From Streptomyces sp. NBC_01244 (GTDB taxonomy: Bacteria; Actinomycetota; Actinomycetes; Streptomycetales; Streptomycetaceae): DNA of 64,000 nt. The position numbers and the translations under genes were made by a program. The stretch is taken from the NCBI RefSeq assembly GCF_035987325.1, contig NZ_CP108488.1, positions 8,122,001 through 8,186,000 of the forward strand, in the 5' to 3' direction. Below the pieces are notes generated by a model. The model was not told where the DNA came from. It did not search any database and worked only from the letters and a program-made list of their open reading frames with translations. Of this stretch, positions 16,372-24,596 are shown in pieces (position 1 is the stretch's first letter; every line of letters begins with the position of its first letter).

Positions 16372-17370
16372 TCAGCGGGTGGCGCGGGTCAGGAAGTGGG
16401 TGGGGGCGTCCTCGTACGTGGCCACGTGCCAGCCCGCCGCTTCGAGGGCCGGTCGGAGGTTCGGTTCGGCGGTGAAGTCGCCGGGCTCGTCGGGGCTGAC
16501 GGCGCGGCCGTGGCGGGCCGCGCGCTCGGCACGGCCGGAGGGGTGGAAGAGGAGCAACTCCCCGCCGGGGGCGGTGACCCGGGCCCACTCGCGCAGGGCG
16601 GCGCCGGGATGCGGCAGGTGGTCCAGGAGCCCGGCGGCGAAGATGCCGTGGACGGCGCCGGCCGGCAGCGGGAGCCGCCCGCAGTCGGCGAGCAGCAGCC
16701 GCGCCGGGCCGCCGTGGCCCGCGCGGGCGGCGGCCGTGAGCATGGCGTGCGTGAGGTCGACGCCGATGACCGTGCCGGCGGCTCCGACCAGGGCCCGCAG
16801 CGCGGGCAGGGCGCGGCCGCTGCCGCAGCCCAGGTCGAGGGCGCGCTGCCCGGGGCGCAGCCGCATCCGGGCGACGGCGGCCTCGTAGGCCGGGGTCTGG
16901 TACGCGAACCGCTCCTCCCAGGCGGCGGCCCGGGGCGTGAAGAAGGTTCGGGTGGCGGTGGTTTCGGCCCGCCCGGCGACCAGCTCCGCGAAGCGGCGCA
17001 GCAGTTCGCGGTCGGCCTCGCCGGGGACGGGCAGCCCCCAGGCGCTGGCGCCCACGCGGAAGCCGTGCGGCGCGGAGCCGCCGCCGAGCACCGGGTCGGT
17101 GCTGTCGCCCCCGGCGCCGCGCGTCGCACCCGCCGCCTCCGTGAGCAGCCGGGCCCCTTCGCCCAGCGCGAGGACGGGCACTTCGGCGGCCAGCGCGGGC
17201 CCGACGAGGGGGAGGGCGGCAGGGGTGGCGCCCGGGGAGAGGACCACGGCGTCGATCCCGGTGAGGGTGACCGGCAGGGGGTCGTCGGCGTCGTTCCGGC
17301 ACGCGTGGATCCGTAGCCCGGCCGCCTCGATGGCGGCGGTGGGTGCGTCTCCGATGACGAGGACGGCCAT
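16372..17370 (-). CDS. SAM-dependent methyltransferase fused to an amidotransferase-like N-terminal domain
   Basis: 332 residues, ATG at 17370 preceded by AAAGGGAGG. Residues about 1-85 (VLVIGDAPTAAIEAAGLRIH, DAVVLSPGATPAA, PVLALGEGARLLTEA) resemble a class I glutamine-amidotransferase fold in which the usual nucleophile Cys of G-x-C-x-G is replaced, so it would be inactive. From about residue 190 a class I methyltransferase follows: ALDLGCGSGRALPALRA (motif I), VDLTHAMLTAAARAG, AGLLDHLPHPGAALREWARV. Substrate unknown. Confidence 0.8.
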   Translation of the reverse strand: MAVLVIGDAPTAAIEAAGLRIHACRNDADDPLPVTLTGIDAVVLSPGATPAALPLVGPALAAEVPVLALGEGARLLTEAAGATRGAGGDSTDPVLGGGSAPHGFRVGASAWGLPVPGEADRELLRRFAELVAGRAETTATRTFFTPRAAAWEERFAYQTPAYEAAVARMRLRPGQRALDLGCGSGRALPALRALVGAAGTVIGVDLTHAMLTAAARAGHGGPARLLLADCGRLPLPAGAVHGIFAAGLLDHLPHPGAALREWARVTAPGGELLLFHPSGRAERAARHGRAVSPDEPGDFTAEPNLRPALEAAGWHVATYEDAPTHFLTRATR

Positions 17371-17612
17371 CGGCGCCTCCCTTTCCCGCGTCGTGCTCGT
17401 GCCTGCTCTCGTGCGTGCGCCGACCTGCTCCGCGCTCGCACTGGCCTGCAGTGGGCTTTTCGTTGATGGTGCACATGAGGGTCTACTGGCCAGAATCAGC
17501 CGCATCTGCGTAAGCATGCCCTGTGCAGCCTCTCATATGCCAGGCATGGGCAGGCCGAAATCCGCCCGGCCGGAGCGGGCCGTGCCGGGGTCTTGAGGTC
17601 GCGGGACTTCTG

Positions 17613-17629
17613 GTAGTAAAGTTTCCTAA
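17613..17629 (+). promoter_or_regulatory. CsnR-box-like palindrome upstream of the chitosanase
   Basis: Imperfect palindrome GTAGTAAAGTTTCCTAA about 40 bp before the start. From memory it is close to the operator TTAGGAAAGTTTCCTAA conserved upstream of actinobacterial chitosanase genes and bound by the ROK-family repressor CsnR. The rest of the 297-bp gap from the methyltransferase gene shows no gene. Confidence 0.55.
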
Positions 17630-17667
17630 CGAAGTCGCCCGAGCATCAACTCCCTCATGGAGGCACT

Positions 17668-18513
17668 GTGTTCACCCCCCACCGCAAGCGGCTGGCCGTA
17701 AGTACCCTGCTCGGCGCCGCCCTTCTCGCCGTGCCCGTCACCGCCCACGCGACCGCCTCCGCCACCACTGCGGCACCGGCCGCCGCGCAGGTGTCGGCCG
17801 CCGCCGTCGGACTCGACGACCCGGCGAAGAAGGACATCGCCATGCAGATCGTCTCCAGTGCGGAGAACTCCTCGCTGAACTGGAAGGCGCAGTACAAGTA
17901 CATCGAGGACATAGACGACGGCCGCGGCTACACGGCCGGCATCATCGGCTTCTGTTCCGGCACCCACGACATGCTCGAACTCGTCGAGTACTACACGCAG
18001 ATCAAGCCGGGCAACGTCCTCGCCAAGTACCTCCCCGCCCTGCGGAAGGTCGACGGCAGCGATTCGCACGCCGGCCTCGACCCCAACTTCACCAAGGACT
18101 GGGTGAAGGCGGCCTCCGACTCCGTTTTCAAGAAGGCCCAGGACCACGAGCGCGACCGGGTCTACTTCAACCCGGCAGTGAGCCGGGGCAAGTCCGACGG
18201 CGTCGGCGTGCTCGGCCAGTTCACCTACTACGACGCCATCGTCATGCACGGCGACGGCGACGACTCCACCAGCTTCCGCAACATCCGCAAGCGCGCCCTC
18301 ACCAAGGCCAAGCCCCCGGCCCAGGGCGGCAACGAGACCACCTGGCTCAACGCCTTCCTCGACGCCCGGGTCTGGGCGATGAAGCAGGAGGAGGCGCACA
18401 GCGACACCAGCCGGGTCGACACGGCCCAGCGGGTATGGCTCAAGAAGGGCAACCTCAACCTCAACACCCCCCTGGACTGGAAGGTTTACGGGGACCCGTT
18501 CCACATCGGCTGA
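17668..18513 (+). CDS. csnA: Secreted chitosanase, glycoside hydrolase family 46
   Basis: 281 residues, GTG start with GGAGG 11 nt upstream. Signal peptide with an Ala-rich cleavage region (VPVTAHATA). The mature part has the GH46 active-site blocks: MQIVSSAENSSLNWKAQYKY with the catalytic Glu, and YIEDIDDGRGYTAGIIGFCS with the catalytic Asp and the conserved Thr. Hydrolyses chitosan outside the cell. Length and ending (GDPFHIG) fit a complete enzyme. The 3' end overlaps the convergent membrane gene by 28 bp. Confidence 0.95.
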   Translation: MFTPHRKRLAVSTLLGAALLAVPVTAHATASATTAAPAAAQVSAAAVGLDDPAKKDIAMQIVSSAENSSLNWKAQYKYIEDIDDGRGYTAGIIGFCSGTHDMLELVEYYTQIKPGNVLAKYLPALRKVDGSDSHAGLDPNFTKDWVKAASDSVFKKAQDHERDRVYFNPAVSRGKSDGVGVLGQFTYYDAIVMHGDGDDSTSFRNIRKRALTKAKPPAQGGNETTWLNAFLDARVWAMKQEEAHSDTSRVDTAQRVWLKKGNLNLNTPLDWKVYGDPFHIG

Positions 18514-19913
18514 CCGCTCCGCGGAGCGTGAGGCGGCGGCCCGGGGTGGACTCCTCTCCCTCCCCGGGCGGCCGCACGCCGCCGCAGCGCCCATCCCACG
18601 AGCACGGCCGCGCCCGCCAGCCCGTACGCCACCGGGATCGTCGCCCCGCCCAGCGCGCGCACCGAGACGTACGCCGCCGCCCCGGCGACCGCCACCCCCA
18701 GCCACTCGGCGCGGCCGTCCAGCGCCACCAGCGCGATCAGCAGCAGCGCGTACCAGGAGTACCCCGGAGTCATCAGCAGGAACGCCGTACCCGTCACCAG
18801 CAGCGCCGCGCTCCACGGCTGCCGCGGATCCCCGCGCCGCCAGACGTACGCCGTCACGCCCAGCATCCCGACCGCGACCGCGGGCACCGACCAGGAGTCG
18901 GGGAGCACGAGGCGCAGCAGCGCGTAGCGGCCGCCCGCGCCCGGGTCCTCGTACCCCTCCTCCTCGGCGTAGCCGCCCAGGTACCCGAAGACCGACGCGC
19001 GCGAGGCCAGCACGTACGGCAGGTACGCCAGGCCCACCACCGCGGCCGCGGGCAGCAGCAGCGCCGCCGCGTCCCGCCACCGCCGTACGCCGGCCAGCGC
19101 GCCCGGCAGCAGCACCGCGGGCAGCAGCTTCGCCGCGATCGCCAGCCCGAACAGGGCTCCGCCGAGCGGACGTCGGCGCACCACCACCCCCAGCGCCGCC
19201 ACCGACAGCAGGACGGCGAGCCCGTCGACATGCGCGTTGTTCACCGCCTCCACCGCCACCGCGGGACACCAGGCCCAGTACGCGGCGGTACGCGGCCGCG
19301 CGCCCCGGCGGCGCTGGACCAGCAGCAGCGCCCCCGTGACGGCGAGCGCCAGCAGGGCCCCGCCGGTCTGCAGGGCCTTGTGGCGCACGCCCGCCGGGGA
19401 CAGGGCGTGCACCAGCCCGAACCACCCCTCCGCGACGGGCGGGTAGACGGTGTGCACGGTGGGCCGGTTGACGCGGGTGCACACCCCCGGCTCGACGACC
19501 ACCCGGTCGGGCCCCGCGCAGGCGGCCGCGCCGCGCGGGAACAGCCACTCGTCGCGCAGGGCGCGCAGCGCCGGATCGGCGGGGGCATGGTCGTACGGGG
19601 AGATCCCGGCGGCCTGCACCCGCCCGTCCCAGGCGTAGCGGAAGGAATCGGTGCTGGTCAGGGGCGGCCCGGAGAGTCCCGCGGCGCAGACGGCCAGCGC
19701 ACCCGCCAGCACGAGCGGGACCACGTACCGCTCGGGCACCCGCCGCAGCGACCAGGCGGCCGCGCCGAACAGCGTCCAGGCGGCGGCGTACCACCAGATG
19801 AGCCGCGCGGGGTCGGCGAAGTCGCCCTCCTCGCCGACGGCGGGCACGAGCACGGCGGTCAGCGCGGCGAGCAGCAGCACGGTGAGGAGGGTCCGGGCAC
19901 GGGGGTGGTCCAT
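18486..19913 (-). CDS. GT87-like (DUF2029) membrane mannosyltransferase
   Basis: 475 residues with about ten hydrophobic helices. The first loop holds the family pattern DSFRYAWDGRVQAAGISPYDHAP with the catalytic Asp region; later helices show AKLLPAVLLPGALAG and LLMTPGYSWYALLL. GT-C-fold enzymes of this class use polyprenyl-phosphate sugars at the outer membrane face. Divergent from the oxidoreductase gene by 105 bp; related surface-glycan genes resume at 24.6 kb. Confidence 0.85.
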   Translation of the reverse strand: MDHPRARTLLTVLLLAALTAVLVPAVGEEGDFADPARLIWWYAAAWTLFGAAAWSLRRVPERYVVPLVLAGALAVCAAGLSGPPLTSTDSFRYAWDGRVQAAGISPYDHAPADPALRALRDEWLFPRGAAACAGPDRVVVEPGVCTRVNRPTVHTVYPPVAEGWFGLVHALSPAGVRHKALQTGGALLALAVTGALLLVQRRRGARPRTAAYWAWCPAVAVEAVNNAHVDGLAVLLSVAALGVVVRRRPLGGALFGLAIAAKLLPAVLLPGALAGVRRWRDAAALLLPAAAVVGLAYLPYVLASRASVFGYLGGYAEEEGYEDPGAGGRYALLRLVLPDSWSVPAVAVGMLGVTAYVWRRGDPRQPWSAALLVTGTAFLLMTPGYSWYALLLIALVALDGRAEWLGVAVAGAAAYVSVRALGGATIPVAYGLAGAAVLVGWALRRRAAARGGRGVHPGPPPHAPRSGQPMWNGSP

Positions 19914-20018
19914 ACGGGCCAGCCTGGCAGCGCGGGGCGCCGCCGGGCGGGCGACCCGGCCCGGCGTCCGCGTTTCGTAAGGTGTCGGGCCGCCCGCGCG
20001 GGGCCCGGCGGCGCTCTC

Positions 20019-21266
20019 ATGGAGGGCATGACTCCGCCCGTGCCTCCGTCCGTACCTCCATCCGTGCCGCCGCCCCCGCCTCCTCTCCCGCCTCCGCCTC
20101 CGTCGCCGCCCCCCGCTCCGCCGGAACCCGCCTCCCGCTTCCCGTTCCGCCCGCCCTCCTTCGGCGGCCGGCTGCACGACGCCCGTACCGCCACCCGCCT
20201 CGGCCGCTGGCTCGGCGCGGCCTTCGCCGTCTGCTTCCTGACCGGCCTGATCAGCCACTACCTCCAGCACCCGCCCGGCTGGGCCGCGAACTCGCTGCCC
20301 AGCCGCCCGGTCTGGGGCTACCGGCTCAGCCAGGGCCTGCACATCGCCACGGGGCTCGCGGCGATCGTGCTGCTGCTGGCGAAACTGTGGACGGTGTACC
20401 CGAGGCTGTTCGTGTGGCCCCCGGTGCGCGGTCTGCGGCACGGGCTGGAACGGCTGTCGGTGGCGGTGCTCGTGGCCTCCGCCGTACTCCAGGTCTTCAC
20501 CGGACTCCTCAACATCGCCGAGTGGTACCCGTGGCCCTTCGGCTTCATCCAGACACACTTCGCGCTCGCCTGGGTGGTGATCGGCTCGCTGCTCCTGCAC
20601 ATTGCCGTCAAGGCCCCCGACATCAAGGCCCATTGGAGCCGCCGGTCGCCCGGAACGCTCGAACTCCCCGCCCGGGACGGCCCGGACCGACGCTCCCTGA
20701 TGCTCGGTGTCGGAGCAGCCGTCGGAGCCGTCACCCTCACCACCGTCGGACAGTCCTTCACCCCGCTGAAGCGGCTCGACCTCCTCGCACCACGGCACCC
20801 CGACCACGGACCGCAGGGCCTCCCGGTCAACCGCACGGCCGCGGCTGCCGGGATCACCGGGCGGGCGGTACGGGACTGGCGGCTGGAGGTGCGGGGCCCC
20901 GACCCCTACACCCTGACGCTCGATCAACTCCGTGCCCTGCCCAGGGCGCAGGCGCGGCTGCCGATCGCGTGCGTGGAGGGCTGGAGCGTGGAAGCGCGCT
21001 GGAGCGGCGTCCGGATCCGCGACCTGATGGCACGGGCCGGCGCCCCGGCCGGGGCCGGGCTCAGGGTCACCTCGCTGGAAGCGGGCGGCGCCTACCGGGT
21101 GATGGAGATGGGCCGGGACTACGCCGAGGACCCGCTGACCCTGCTCGCGCTGGAACTGAACGGGCAGGTCCTGACCGCCGACCACGGCTATCCGGCGCGC
21201 GTCATCGCGCCGAACCGGCCCGGAGTGCTGCAGACCAAATGGGTCACCCTGCTGGAGGTGCTTTGA
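20019..21266 (+). CDS. Cytochrome b561-like plus molybdopterin oxidoreductase fusion (MsrP/YedY-like)
   Basis: 415 residues if ATG 20019 is used; ATG 20028 is the alternative (its GGAGGG is too close). A proline-rich N-terminal tail (residues 4-35) is followed by four membrane helices of a cytochrome-b-like domain with histidines (LSQGLHIATG, QTHFALAWVVIGSLLLHIAV), a Tat-like segment (DRRSLMLGVGAAVGAVTLTT), then an oxidoreductase domain with ACVEGWSVEARWSGVRI, the Cys being the likely molybdenum ligand, and DYAEDPLTLLALELNG to GYPARVIAPNRPG. Probably a membrane-bound sulfoxide or similar reductase. Its stop codon abuts the decayed IS element. Confidence 0.85.
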   Translation: MEGMTPPVPPSVPPSVPPPPPPLPPPPPSPPPAPPEPASRFPFRPPSFGGRLHDARTATRLGRWLGAAFAVCFLTGLISHYLQHPPGWAANSLPSRPVWGYRLSQGLHIATGLAAIVLLLAKLWTVYPRLFVWPPVRGLRHGLERLSVAVLVASAVLQVFTGLLNIAEWYPWPFGFIQTHFALAWVVIGSLLLHIAVKAPDIKAHWSRRSPGTLELPARDGPDRRSLMLGVGAAVGAVTLTTVGQSFTPLKRLDLLAPRHPDHGPQGLPVNRTAAAAGITGRAVRDWRLEVRGPDPYTLTLDQLRALPRAQARLPIACVEGWSVEARWSGVRIRDLMARAGAPAGAGLRVTSLEAGGAYRVMEMGRDYAEDPLTLLALELNGQVLTADHGYPARVIAPNRPGVLQTKWVTLLEVL

Positions 21267-21855
21267 ATCCTCCCCGCCCTTGAACGGCGGGAATTCCTGG
21301 CTCACGTTGGCTGTGGACCGGCGGCCCATCAGCTCTTGCACGATCGGCACCGGCCGGGTTGAGACCAGCCCGGACCAGCATCACGCGGGCGGAGTTCTTG
21401 TCCCTGGGGGACACAGCTCCGCACGCGGTACACGAGTAGGTTCGTTCCGAGAGAGGTAGTGCGTGCTTGTAGTTGAGGCTCGGGTCGGCCTTGGCCTTCT
21501 TCTTGAACTTGGGCATCCCCGCCCGCTGCCGCAGCGGCAACCGGGCCTTGATGTCCTTCAAAGCTTTGGCCCGGGACTTCCCGAAGTCTCGCACCAGTTG
21601 CTGCTGCGGAACGCTGCAACCAGCGCCCAACCAACCGTTGCGGCTACGGGCCTCGGTCAGCATCCGGTCCAGCCGGGCCGGACCGCACTTCTCATCCTCG
21701 GTGCGGGCTCTCTTCGACCGAGCGGCGCATTCGTTCCAGACCCACCGACACCGGTCCCACTCGGCCAACAGCTTGGCGAGACCGGTCGACGGCACACGAA
21801 GCCGGTAGGTGAACCGGGCGTGCCCGGTGGCCTCCGTCTCCTGAGATGCCGTCAT
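21244..21855 (-). pseudogene. tnpB: tnpB of an IS200/IS605-family element with a large internal deletion
   Basis: 203 codons versus about 400 in intact TnpB. Residues 1-130 match the N-terminal half (LLAEWDRCRWVWNECAARSK, DFGKSRAKALKDIKARLPLR, MPKFKKKAKADPSLNY). The frame then jumps to the extreme C-terminus: LSERTYSCTACGAVSPRDKN, the second half of the zinc ribbon, and ARVMLVRAGLNPAGA. The whole RuvC-like nuclease core, with its catalytic acidic residues, and the first CxxC are gone. The frame runs on through the right end of the element and stops inside the antisense of the neighbouring oxidoreductase gene. Confidence 0.85.
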
Positions 21856-21979
21856 GCAATCAACCTAGACCAGCCCACTGACAACGACTGAAAGCGCAGG
21901 TAACGACAGATGCGCAGAGAACTCCGGCGCTGCACGCTGACGACGGCGGGACCCATTCCTCACCGGGCTGAAGCCCGAG
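21267..21979 (-). mobile_element. Decayed IS200/IS605-type insertion (tnpB only)
   Basis: Bounded by the tnpB remnant and by subterminal hairpins: CCGCC-CTTGAAC-GGCGG at 21272-21290 beside the 3' end of tnpB, and CGGGC-TGAA-GCCCG at 21964-21977 on the other side. No tnpA is present. The insertion lies directly after the stop codon of the oxidoreductase gene and just before the GTG of a small membrane-protein gene. Exact ends are estimated from the hairpins. Confidence 0.7.
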
Positions 21980-21998
21980 TCATCTTGGGGGAGACCCT

Positions 21999-22427
21999 GT
22001 GAAGAGCGTGCGCCTGCTCCTGGGCGGCGCCGGGCTGCTGCTGATCGCCATCGGCGGCCGGCTGCTGGCCGATCTGCCCGACCCCCTCGACGTGCTGGTG
22101 TGGATGGGCGGGGCGCTCGTCCTGCACGACGGGATCATCGCGCCCCTCGTCCTGGCGGGCGGCCTCGCGGTCGCCGCCGTGCCCGCGCGGGGGCTCGTAC
22201 GGGGGGCCCTGCTGACGGCGGGCGTGCTCGTACTGGTCACCCTGCCCCTGCTGCTGCGACCGGGGACGCCGCCGAACCCGTCGGCCCTGCCGCTGCCGTA
22301 CGGGCGGAACCTGCTCCTGGTGCTCGCCGCGGTGGCGGTCGCGGCCGGGGCGACGGCGGCCGTGGGACGGTGGCGGCGCTCACGGCCCGGCTCCCGGGAA
22401 GCGTCCGCGCCGCGAAGCGGTACGTGA
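21999..22427 (+). CDS. Small integral membrane protein of unknown function
   Basis: 142 residues, GTG start with GGGGGAG just upstream. Four hydrophobic segments: LLLGGAGLLLIAIGGRLL, LVLHDGIIAPLVLAGGLAV, ALLTAGVLVLVTLPLLLR and LLLVLAAVAVAAGATAA. No known family recognised. The IS remnant ends about 20 bp before its start, so its original promoter may have been displaced. Converges with the AraC-type gene (1-bp gap). Confidence 0.65.
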   Translation: MKSVRLLLGGAGLLLIAIGGRLLADLPDPLDVLVWMGGALVLHDGIIAPLVLAGGLAVAAVPARGLVRGALLTAGVLVLVTLPLLLRPGTPPNPSALPLPYGRNLLLVLAAVAVAAGATAAVGRWRRSRPGSREASAPRSGT

Positions 22428-22428
22428 C

Positions 22429-23337
22429 TCAGCCGGCGCCGGCGCCGCCCCGCTCGACGGGGATCCACAGCTGGGAGTCGGTCTCCGCGCCGATCTCCAC
22501 CGGCTGCGTCAGGAGCAACTCCGGACCCGGCCGGCTCGCGTACGGGTTCGAGGGGAACCACTGGGTGAACACGTCCCGCCACAGCTCCTGGAGGGAGCTC
22601 GGGTAGGGCCCGCGGTTGTCGAAGACCGCCCAGGTCCCCGCCGACACGTCGAGGGCGTCGAGATCCTCGGCGGCCGTCCCGGGGCCGGTCGCCACGCCGA
22701 CCCAGTAGTCCACCTCGGCGCCCTCCTCCCGGCTGTCGGTCAGGTGCACCACCGCCGAGAAGATCCCCTCCGGCTCCCGGCCGGCCAGCGCCTTCATCCG
22801 TACGATCGCCTGCTCGTCCAGGCTCTCCACGTGGGCCGTGGCGGCCGCGTTGGGCCCTTCGTGCACGAGGGGCACCCGGGCCTTCCTGCCGACGACCCGG
22901 AACGGCGCCTTCTCCACGATCCGGTACCGCATGGTCGTACTGCCCTCGACGACGACACGGAAGGACATGCGGGGCTGCGCGGTGAGCACCGCACCCGTGC
23001 GCCGTGCCTCGCCCGGCCCGATGCCGTGCACCGAGCGGAACGCGCGGGCGAAGGCCTCGCCCGAGCCGTACCCGTACCGCACCGCCACGTCCAGCAGGGT
23101 CAGCTCCCCGGCCAGCACCTCGGCCCCGGCGAGCGTCATGCGCCGGCGCCGTACGTAGACCGGGAGCGGCATCCCGGCGAGCGCGGAGAACAGCCGCCGG
23201 AAGTGGTACTCGGACACCGCGGCGATCCTGGTCACCTCGGCCATGTCGATCTCTTGGTCGAGGCGGGACTCCAGGTGCTCCAACGCCCGGTTCAGCCGCT
23301 CCAGCACGCTGTCCGTCCTTCCGCGCCCACCCGACAC
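22429..23337 (-). CDS. AraC-family regulator with GyrI-like effector domain
   Basis: 302 residues. N-terminal AraC DNA-binding domain with two helix-turn-helices (DMAEVTRIAAVSEYHFRRLF, LTLLDVAVRYGYGSGEAFAR) and a C-terminal GyrI/Rob-like ligand domain (RVVEGSTTMRYRIVEKAPF-like region through SSLQELWRDVFTQWFPSN). Such proteins respond to small cationic or lipophilic compounds. Divergent from a beta-lactamase-like serine hydrolase over 56 bp, a likely target. Confidence 0.88.
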   Translation of the reverse strand: MSGGRGRTDSVLERLNRALEHLESRLDQEIDMAEVTRIAAVSEYHFRRLFSALAGMPLPVYVRRRRMTLAGAEVLAGELTLLDVAVRYGYGSGEAFARAFRSVHGIGPGEARRTGAVLTAQPRMSFRVVVEGSTTMRYRIVEKAPFRVVGRKARVPLVHEGPNAAATAHVESLDEQAIVRMKALAGREPEGIFSAVVHLTDSREEGAEVDYWVGVATGPGTAAEDLDALDVSAGTWAVFDNRGPYPSSLQELWRDVFTQWFPSNPYASRPGPELLLTQPVEIGAETDSQLWIPVERGGAGAG

Positions 23338-23393
23338 ATCCCGTGCGGGAATTGTCGGGCGGCACGCCGCGGCGCTGCCCGAGGCTTACGCCC

Positions 23394-24509
23394 ATGAACG
23401 ACATTAAGGGATATTGCGAGCCGCGGTTCGGTGCGGTCCACGAGGCACTTGCAGGGTTGCTGGCCAAGGAGGACGTGGGCGCGTCGGCAGCCGTCTACCT
23501 CGACGGCGAGCCGGTGGTCGACCTCTGGGGCGGGTACGCCGACGCGGACCGTTCCGCCGGCTGGGAGCGTTCCACCCTCACCTGCGTGAACTCGACGACC
23601 AAGAACTTGACGGCCCTGTGCGCGCTGATCCTGGCCGACCGGGGGCTGCTCGACCTGTCCGCGCCGGTCGCCGCCTACTGGCCCGAGTTCGCCGCGGCGG
23701 GGAAGGAGGGCGTGCTGGTGCGGCACGTGCTGTCGCACACCGCGGGGCTGCCGGATCTGCCCGGGCTGCAAGCGGTCGAGGACCTCTACGACTGGGAGCG
23801 CGTGACGGCGGGGCTCGCCGCGCAGTCGCCCGCCTGGGAACCGGGAACGGCCGCCGGCTATCACGCGCTCACCTTCGGGTTCCTCGTGGGTGAGATCGTC
23901 CGCCGCATCACCGGCCGCGGTCTCGGCGAGTTCTTCGCGCGGGAGGTGTCCGGGCCGCTGGGCGCCGATTTCCACATCGGGCTCCCTGCGGAGCACGACC
24001 ACCGCGTCGCACCGCTCATCGCGCCGCCGTCACTGACCGACGAGTACGCCGCCAGCGCGCCGCCCGGACCGGACGGCGCACGCCGGGAGGGCGCCGGCGT
24101 CGCCGTCCGGGTCAGGGACGTCAACTCCCCGGCCTGGCGGCGTGCGCGGATCCCCGCGGTCAACGGCTTCGGCAATGCCCGCTCCGTCGCCCTGGTCCAG
24201 TCGGTCCTGGCGAACCGGGGCACGGCCGGCGGTGTCCGCCTGCTGTCCCCCCGGGGGTGCGAGCCGGCGTGGCAGGAGGTGTTCAGCGGCGAGGACCGTG
24301 TCCTGGGTACGCCGATGTCCTGGACGGCGGGCTTCGGGAAGTTCGGCAACACCTTCGGCTGGGGCGGCTGGGGCGGCTCGCTGGTCGTGAGCGATCCCGA
24401 CGCACGGATGACGGTGGCCTACGTCATGAACCAGATGATCGACCGGGACCGGCAGGAGGACGACCGCGGCATGGAGATCGTCCTGGCCGCGTACGCCGGA
24501 CTGCACTGA
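23394..24509 (+). CDS. Serine hydrolase, beta-lactamase class C/EstB family
   Basis: 371 residues. The active-site SxxK motif is STTK (VNSTTKNLTALCALILADRG), preceded by VYLDGEPVVDLWGGYAD typical of EstB-like esterases. The second motif reads YHALTFGFLVGEIVRRITG. A glycine-rich FGWGGWGGSLVVSDPDARM block near the end is the third element. There is no signal peptide, so a cytoplasmic esterase is likelier than an antibiotic-resistance enzyme. Its stop codon lies in a 32-bp tandem repeat. Confidence 0.87.
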   Translation: MNDIKGYCEPRFGAVHEALAGLLAKEDVGASAAVYLDGEPVVDLWGGYADADRSAGWERSTLTCVNSTTKNLTALCALILADRGLLDLSAPVAAYWPEFAAAGKEGVLVRHVLSHTAGLPDLPGLQAVEDLYDWERVTAGLAAQSPAWEPGTAAGYHALTFGFLVGEIVRRITGRGLGEFFAREVSGPLGADFHIGLPAEHDHRVAPLIAPPSLTDEYAASAPPGPDGARREGAGVAVRVRDVNSPAWRRARIPAVNGFGNARSVALVQSVLANRGTAGGVRLLSPRGCEPAWQEVFSGEDRVLGTPMSWTAGFGKFGNTFGWGGWGGSLVVSDPDARMTVAYVMNQMIDRDRQEDDRGMEIVLAAYAGLH

Positions 24510-24595
24510 CGCCGGACCGCCCTGACCGCGGACCGGACTGACGCCGAACCGCACTGACCGCGGACCGGACCGACGCCGGACCGCACCGACCGCGG
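24506..24595. repeat. 32-bp tandem repeat, about 2.8 copies
   Basis: Units at 24506-24537, 24538-24569 and 24570-24595 (partial) share the pattern CTGACGCCGGACCGC then CTGACCGCGGACCGGA, with a few substitutions. The array covers the stop codon of the serine hydrolase and the whole gap to the next gene. Confidence 0.85.
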
Positions 24596-24596
24596 C

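Noticed and set aside
23394..24509. Antibiotic-resistance beta-lactamase
   Set aside because: No signal peptide and EstB-like sequence around the SxxK site; a cytoplasmic esterase is more likely.
24506..24595. CRISPR array
   Set aside because: The 32-bp units are direct tandem copies without spacers, and no cas genes are near.
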